Source: Nocardioides sp. LHD-245 (GTDB lineage Bacteria; Actinomycetota; Actinomycetes; Propionibacteriales; Nocardioidaceae). From it: a DNA stretch of 64,000 bases. Shown here piece by piece: positions 60,318 to 64,000 of this stretch. The DNA is taken from contig NZ_JAVFWN010000020.1 in NCBI RefSeq assembly GCF_030929495.1, positions 1-64,000 of the forward strand, read 5' to 3'. The position numbers and the translations under genes are program-made. The notes under the pieces were generated by a model, which was given only the letters and a program-made list of their open reading frames with translations, searched no databases and was not told where the DNA came from. Numbering within the stretch: the stretch's first letter is position 1; each line of letters opens with the position of its first letter.

Positions 60318-61594
60318 CGGCTCACGGGCTCCAGCACCTCGAGGCCGCCCAGGTGGGGCCGCAGGGCCTGCGGGACCCGGACCGATCCGTCGGCCTGCTG
60401 GTGCGTCTCGAGGACGGCGACGATCGCGCGGGTGATCGCGGTGAGCGTCCCGTTGAGCGTCGCGATCGGGCCGGTCCTGTCGCCGAACCGGCCGCGGGTG
60501 TCGAGGCGCCGGGTCTGGAAGTCGGTGCAGTTGGAGGTCGAGGTGAGCTCGCGGTACTTGCCCTGGGTGGGGATCCACGCCTCGCAGTCGAACTTGCGGA
60601 TCGCGCTGCCGCCCAGGTCGCCCGCGGCGATGTCGACGACGCGGTAGGCCAGCTCCAGCTTGTCGAGGAACTCCTTCTCCCACGCGAGCAGCCGCTGGTG
60701 CTCGTCCGCGGCGTCCTCGAGCGTGGCGTAGACGAACATCTCGACCTTGTCGAACCAGTGGACCCGGATGATCCCCTTGGTGTCCTTGCCGTGCGAGCCC
60801 GCCTCCTTGCGGAAGCAGGGGCTGAACGAGGCGTATCGTCGCGGCAGCGAGGCCCCGTCGAGGATCTCCTGCGAGTGGTACGCCGCCATCGGCACCTCGG
60901 ACGTGCCGACGAGGTAGAGGTCCTCGCCCTCGATCCGGTAGATGTCCTCCCCGCCGCCCTGGTCGAGATAGCCGGTGCCCGCCATCGCCTCGGTGCGCAC
61001 CAGCGACGGCGCGATCACCTGGGTGAAGCCCGCGCCGCGCGCCTGCTCCATGGCCAGGTTGACCAACGCCAGCTCCAGCTGGGCGCCGACGCCGGTGAGG
61101 AAGTAGAAGCGGCTTCCGCTGACCTTGGCCCCGCGCTCGAGGTCGATGGCGCCGAGCATCCGGCCGAGCTCGACGTGGTCGCGGGGCTCGAAGCCCTCGG
61201 CGGCGAAGTCGCGCGGCGTACCGATCTCCTCGAGGACCACGAAGTCGTCCTCGCCGCCGGCCGGGGTCTCGTCGGCGACCACGTTGGGGATCGCCTTGAG
61301 GGCCGTCGTCCAGGCCTCGTCGGCCGTGGTCTGCGCGGCCTCCAGGTCCTTGACCTCCGCCGAGAGCTGCTTGACCTGCGCCAGCAGGGCCTGCTTCTCG
61401 TCGCCGGACGCCTGGGCGACCTGCTTGCCGAAGGTCTTCTGCGCGGAGCGCTTCTCCTCGAAGGCGGCGATCGCGGCGCGGCGTGCGGTGTCGGCCTCGA
61501 GCGCGCGGTCGACCACGTCGGGAGAGGCCCCGCGCTTGGCCTGCGAGGCACGGACGCGGTCGGGCTCGTCGCGGAGGATGCGCGGGTCGATCAT
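60314..61594 (-). CDS. serS: seryl-tRNA synthetase
   Basis: 426 aa, standard length. The N-terminal antiparallel coiled coil (about residues 28-105, rich in EKRSAQKTFGKQVAQ-type helix) binds the long arm of tRNA-Ser. Class II motif 2 is seen as SPCFRKEAGSHGKDTKGIIRVHWFDKVE, and motif 3 as NGTLTAITRAIVAVLE. ATG 61594 lies 7 nt after TAGCCT (61602-61607), so it is probably leaderless. Two of its tRNA substrates are encoded at 52-53 kb. Confidence 0.97.
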   Translation of the reverse strand: MIDPRILRDEPDRVRASQAKRGASPDVVDRALEADTARRAAIAAFEEKRSAQKTFGKQVAQASGDEKQALLAQVKQLSAEVKDLEAAQTTADEAWTTALKAIPNVVADETPAGGEDDFVVLEEIGTPRDFAAEGFEPRDHVELGRMLGAIDLERGAKVSGSRFYFLTGVGAQLELALVNLAMEQARGAGFTQVIAPSLVRTEAMAGTGYLDQGGGEDIYRIEGEDLYLVGTSEVPMAAYHSQEILDGASLPRRYASFSPCFRKEAGSHGKDTKGIIRVHWFDKVEMFVYATLEDAADEHQRLLAWEKEFLDKLELAYRVVDIAAGDLGGSAIRKFDCEAWIPTQGKYRELTSTSNCTDFQTRRLDTRGRFGDRTGPIATLNGTLTAITRAIVAVLETHQQADGSVRVPQALRPHLGGLEVLEPVSR

Positions 61595-61671
61595 GCGGCT
61601 CAGGCTAGCCGTCGGGGCCCACCCGCCGCGCATCGGTTTGTCTGTGGTCGGCGGGGCGGGGGCGGCTGCGG

Positions 61672-61757
61672 CTTCATCACGTTATGTAGGCGAGCCGACG
61701 GTTCTGTAGTGGGGCTCGCCACGGGATGCGCCGGTCCGCCTACATAACGTGATGAAG
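61672..61757. repeat. 86-bp element with perfect 21-bp terminal inverted repeats
   Basis: Left arm 61672-61692 and right arm 61737-61757 are exact reverse complements (CTTCATCACGTTATGTAGGCG type), separated by 44 nt. Inside, GGCGAGCC (61690-61697) and GGCTCGCC form a second 8-bp stem that overlaps the left arm, so two foldings compete. It lies in the gap between serS (5' end) and the aldo/keto reductase (3' end) and is less GC-rich than its surroundings. It could be a miniature inverted-repeat element or an elaborate terminator for the reductase. Confidence 0.7.
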
Positions 61758-61767
61758 GCGCGCCCCC

Positions 61768-62766
61768 TCAGTACGGCGAGATGGGCGCGGGCGCGGGGAA
61801 GAGCAGATCCAGCTCGGCGAGATCCTCGGCCGTGGGAACCCAGGCGTCGGCGGACGCGTTGGCGGCGACCTGCTCGGTCGAGGTGGCCCCCGCGATGACC
61901 GACGAGACGGGCGACTGGGCGAGCAGCCAGCCGATGGCGACAGTGACCTCCGAGATCCCCCGGGCGGCGGCGAACGCCGAGTACGCCCGGAGGGTCGGCG
62001 AGACCGCGTCCTCGAGCAGGTGCGCGCGGGTATGGGCCAGCCGGGTGCCCTCGGGGGCGGTGCCGGAGGCGTACTTGCCGGTGAGCAGCCCGTTGGCCAG
62101 CGGGAAGTAGGGCAGCACGCCGAGCCCGAACTCCCGCGCGGCGGGCAACACCTCCAACTCCGCGCGCCGGTCGGTGAGGTTGTAGTGGTTCTGCGCGGAC
62201 ACGAAGCGCTCGACGCCGAGCTCGCGCGCGACGTACTCGGCCTGGGCGATCTGCCAGCCGGACCGGTTCGAGTGCCCGAGGTAGCGGACCTTGCCCTCGC
62301 GGACCAGGTCGTCGAGGGCCGCCATCGTCTCCTCGATCGGGGTACGCGGGTCGGGGGTGTGGAACTGGTAGAGGTCGATCCAGTCCGTGCCGAGACGGCG
62401 CAGCGACGCCTCGACGGCCGTGCGGAGGTAGCGGCGCGAGCCCCGGGCGCCGAAGTCGGGCCCGTTGACCCCGCCCATGTCCATGCCGAACTTCGTGGCG
62501 ACGATCACCTCGGACCGTCGGGCGCCCAGCGCCCGGCCGAGCCGCTCCTCGGCGAGACCGGGCGTGGCGCCGTACGTGTCGGCGACGTCGAAGAGGGTGA
62601 TCCCCGCGTCGATCGCCGCGCCGACCACACGGTCGCTGGCCTCCTGCGACGCGGTGGCGGCGCCGGGCCGGCCCAGGTTGTTGCAGCCGAGGCCGACGCG
62701 GGAGACGACGAGGCCGGAGCGGCCGAGGGGCACGGCGGAGGGGGGCACAGGGGTGGGGGACGTCAT
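61768..62766 (-). CDS. aldo/keto reductase
   Basis: 332 aa from ATG 62766. Catalytic tetrad: Asp and Tyr in FDVADTYG, Lys in IVATKFG, His in YQFHTPD. The cofactor-binding end ATSTEQVAANA is usual for NADPH enzymes of the AKR11/12-like groups. TACCGT lies 7 nt upstream of the ATG (leaderless) and GAGGAC in between is a weak ribosome site. Physiological substrate unknown. Confidence 0.93.
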   Translation of the reverse strand: MTSPTPVPPSAVPLGRSGLVVSRVGLGCNNLGRPGAATASQEASDRVVGAAIDAGITLFDVADTYGATPGLAEERLGRALGARRSEVIVATKFGMDMGGVNGPDFGARGSRRYLRTAVEASLRRLGTDWIDLYQFHTPDPRTPIEETMAALDDLVREGKVRYLGHSNRSGWQIAQAEYVARELGVERFVSAQNHYNLTDRRAELEVLPAAREFGLGVLPYFPLANGLLTGKYASGTAPEGTRLAHTRAHLLEDAVSPTLRAYSAFAAARGISEVTVAIGWLLAQSPVSSVIAGATSTEQVAANASADAWVPTAEDLAELDLLFPAPAPISPY

Positions 62767-62855
62767 GTCCTCGACGGTAACCGGGCCGCGCAGCGGTCCG
62801 GTGTCGGTGTCCGCCTCTAGGTTGACGACGTCCCCCACCGGAGCGGAGCCGCCTC

Positions 62856-63449
62856 ATGTACGCACCCACCCTCGACGACGAGATCACCAGCCTGACCCGC
62901 TACATCGACCAGCAGCTCGACGCGATCCGGGCCGCGGCGTACGGCCTGACGGAGGAGCAGGCCCGGGCCACGCCCTGTCGCAGCGAGCTGTCGATCGGCG
63001 GCCTCCTCAAGCACACGCTCCACGGGATGCGTGGCGCGGTGGGGCGCCTGCGCGGAGACGCGGCGGCCCACGACACCAGTGAGGCGGGCGTCGCGGCCTA
63101 CCTCGCGCAGTTCCGGCTCACCGACGACGAGACGACGCTCGAGGTACTCGCCGCCTGGGATGCCGCGCGCGCCGACCTGCTCGCCGCGCTGGCTGACGCC
63201 GATCCGGGCGCCGAGGTGCTCGCACCGGCCGAGCCGTGGCACGGTCGGTTCGAGCCGCAGCCGATCCACCTGCGCTTCTTCCTGCTGCACCAGGTGGAGG
63301 AGTTCGCGCGCCACGCCGGCCACGCCGACATCATCCGCGAGCAGCTCGACGGCGTCTCCGTCCCGGCGCTGGTGCTCACGGTCGAGGGGGCTCCGGCCAA
63401 CCCGTTCTTCACCCCGTTCGAGCCGGCACCGGGGACGATCGGCACCTGA
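62856..63449 (+). CDS. DinB / mycothiol-transferase-like protein (DUF664)
   Basis: 197 aa four-helix-bundle protein. The start MYAPTLDDEITSLTRYIDQQLDAIRAAAYGLTEEQ and the metal-binding His residues in LLKHTLHGM and FLLHQVEEFARHAGH fit the DUF664 branch of the DinB superfamily. Members in actinobacteria include thiol transferases that use mycothiol or bacillithiol. GGAG precedes the ATG. Confidence 0.88.
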   Translation: MYAPTLDDEITSLTRYIDQQLDAIRAAAYGLTEEQARATPCRSELSIGGLLKHTLHGMRGAVGRLRGDAAAHDTSEAGVAAYLAQFRLTDDETTLEVLAAWDAARADLLAALADADPGAEVLAPAEPWHGRFEPQPIHLRFFLLHQVEEFARHAGHADIIREQLDGVSVPALVLTVEGAPANPFFTPFEPAPGTIGT

Positions 63450-63514
63450 TCCGGGCAGAGGCCCACCGCGCCGCCGCTGCGCGGTCCCGGCCGCAGTTGA
63501 CCTATTCTCCGGGG

Positions 63515-64000
63515 GTGCTCGACCGACCCCGCCGGACCCCGCTGCTGGCCTCGCTGATCCTGCTCGCGCTGTTCGCGGCGGTGGCCGGCGCCGTCGCCGC
63601 CGAGTGGTCCTGGGTGCTGGACCTCGACGACCACGGCCGGTCGGCACGCGAGTGGGCGGCCGGCCAGGGCTGGCTCGAGCACCCGCTGCGCGCCGTCGAG
63701 ATCGTCTTCGGCACCGCCTGCATGACCGCGATCACCGCGGTGTTGGCCGTCGCGCTCTTCGTGAAGGGCCACCGGCGGGCCGGGATCCTGGTCGCGGCCG
63801 TGATGGCGGCGACCGCCCTCGCCACGTACGGCGCCAAGGTGCTGGTCGGCCGTGGCCGGCCGGTCTGGCAGGACCCCGAGTACTTCCTGCACTCCAACGC
63901 GTTCCCCTCCGGCCACACGTCCGCGGCGGCCGCGTTCAGCGGCCTGGTCGTCCTGCTCGCCGTGATGCTCGTCCGGCGGGCCGGCATCCGGCGGCTGCTC
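63515..64000 (+). CDS. PAP2 family phosphatase, N-terminal part (cut by window end)
   Basis: 162 codons inside the window, still open at the end. GTG 63515 lies 6 nt after TATTCT (63503-63508), again leaderless. An N-terminal membrane helix is followed by further hydrophobic segments and the PAP2 motifs KVLVGRGRP (C1) and FPSGHTSAAAAF (C2, with the catalytic-type His). The third motif is beyond the window. It should dephosphorylate a lipid phosphate such as undecaprenyl pyrophosphate or phosphatidate on the outer face of the membrane. Confidence 0.88.
   Translation, partial: MLDRPRRTPLLASLILLALFAAVAGAVAAEWSWVLDLDDHGRSAREWAAGQGWLEHPLRAVEIVFGTACMTAITAVLAVALFVKGHRRAGILVAAVMAATALATYGAKVLVGRGRPVWQDPEYFLHSNAFPSGHTSAAAAFSGLVVLLAVMLVRRAGIRRLL

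Overview
The window looks like the chromosome of a high-GC actinobacterium, most likely Nocardioides or a close relative in the Nocardioidaceae. Pointers are the very high GC at third codon positions, single-chain double-TetR regulators, a bacterial proteasome activator (Bpa), a mycothiol-dependent dehydrogenase remnant, a MobA/DUF6457 pair, and many genes that appear to start leaderless mRNAs (a TANNNT box 6-8 nt before the start codon). The genus is inference.

Region A (1-34.5 kb) is an acyl-CoA catabolic cluster. A minus-strand operon runs from about 13.9 kb down to base 1: acyl-CoA ligase, acyl-CoA dehydrogenase, two enoyl-CoA hydratases, two duplicated solute-binding lipoproteins, a complete peptide-type ABC transporter, an alpha/beta hydrolase, an M20 amidohydrolase and a partial SDR. 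Next come a thiolase (-), an enoyl-CoA hydratase and a double-TetR regulator (+), a MaoC-type hydratase pair and a second acyl-CoA dehydrogenase (-), an SDR (+), an HSL-type esterase (-), and another hydratase with a second double-TetR regulator (+). An amidase/SDR/ligase operon (-) and a branched-chain-type ABC transporter operon ending in a third ligase (-) complete it. Read together: import of an amide- or ester-linked compound, hydrolysis, CoA activation, beta-oxidation and thiolysis. The substrate cannot be read from sequence.

Region B (34.8-50.3 kb) begins with an HSD10-like SDR that shares a promoter motif with region A, then a broken mycothiol-dependent dehydrogenase. A second minus-strand catabolic and transport block follows: FAD amine/amino-acid-type oxidoreductase, GlcD-like oxidase, esterase, metal amidohydrolase, MFS transporter, cupin, an oligopeptide-type ABC transporter with a natural permease-ATPase fusion, and a PucR regulator upstream.

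Region C (50.3-64 kb) starts with a flavin-monooxygenase fragment beside tRNA-Arg, then an HTH regulator convergent with a 44-residue secreted peptide gene, and two tRNA-Ser genes. The rest is core genome: membrane proteins, a nitrilase-family hydrolase, MobA-like protein, DUF6457, quinone oxidoreductase, VOC protein, bpa, HAD phosphatase, serS, aldo/keto reductase, DinB and a PAP2 phosphatase cut by the window end.

The most interesting signal is an asymmetric motif, GTGAATNNNGACTA. It occurs three times, each in a promoter-like region and in the same orientation relative to a catabolic gene, with a looser fourth copy at the thiolase promoter. The cluster encodes two Mce3R-like double-TetR proteins, a class for which non-palindromic operators have been reported. 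The second is the small secreted peptide next to an orphan HTH regulator.
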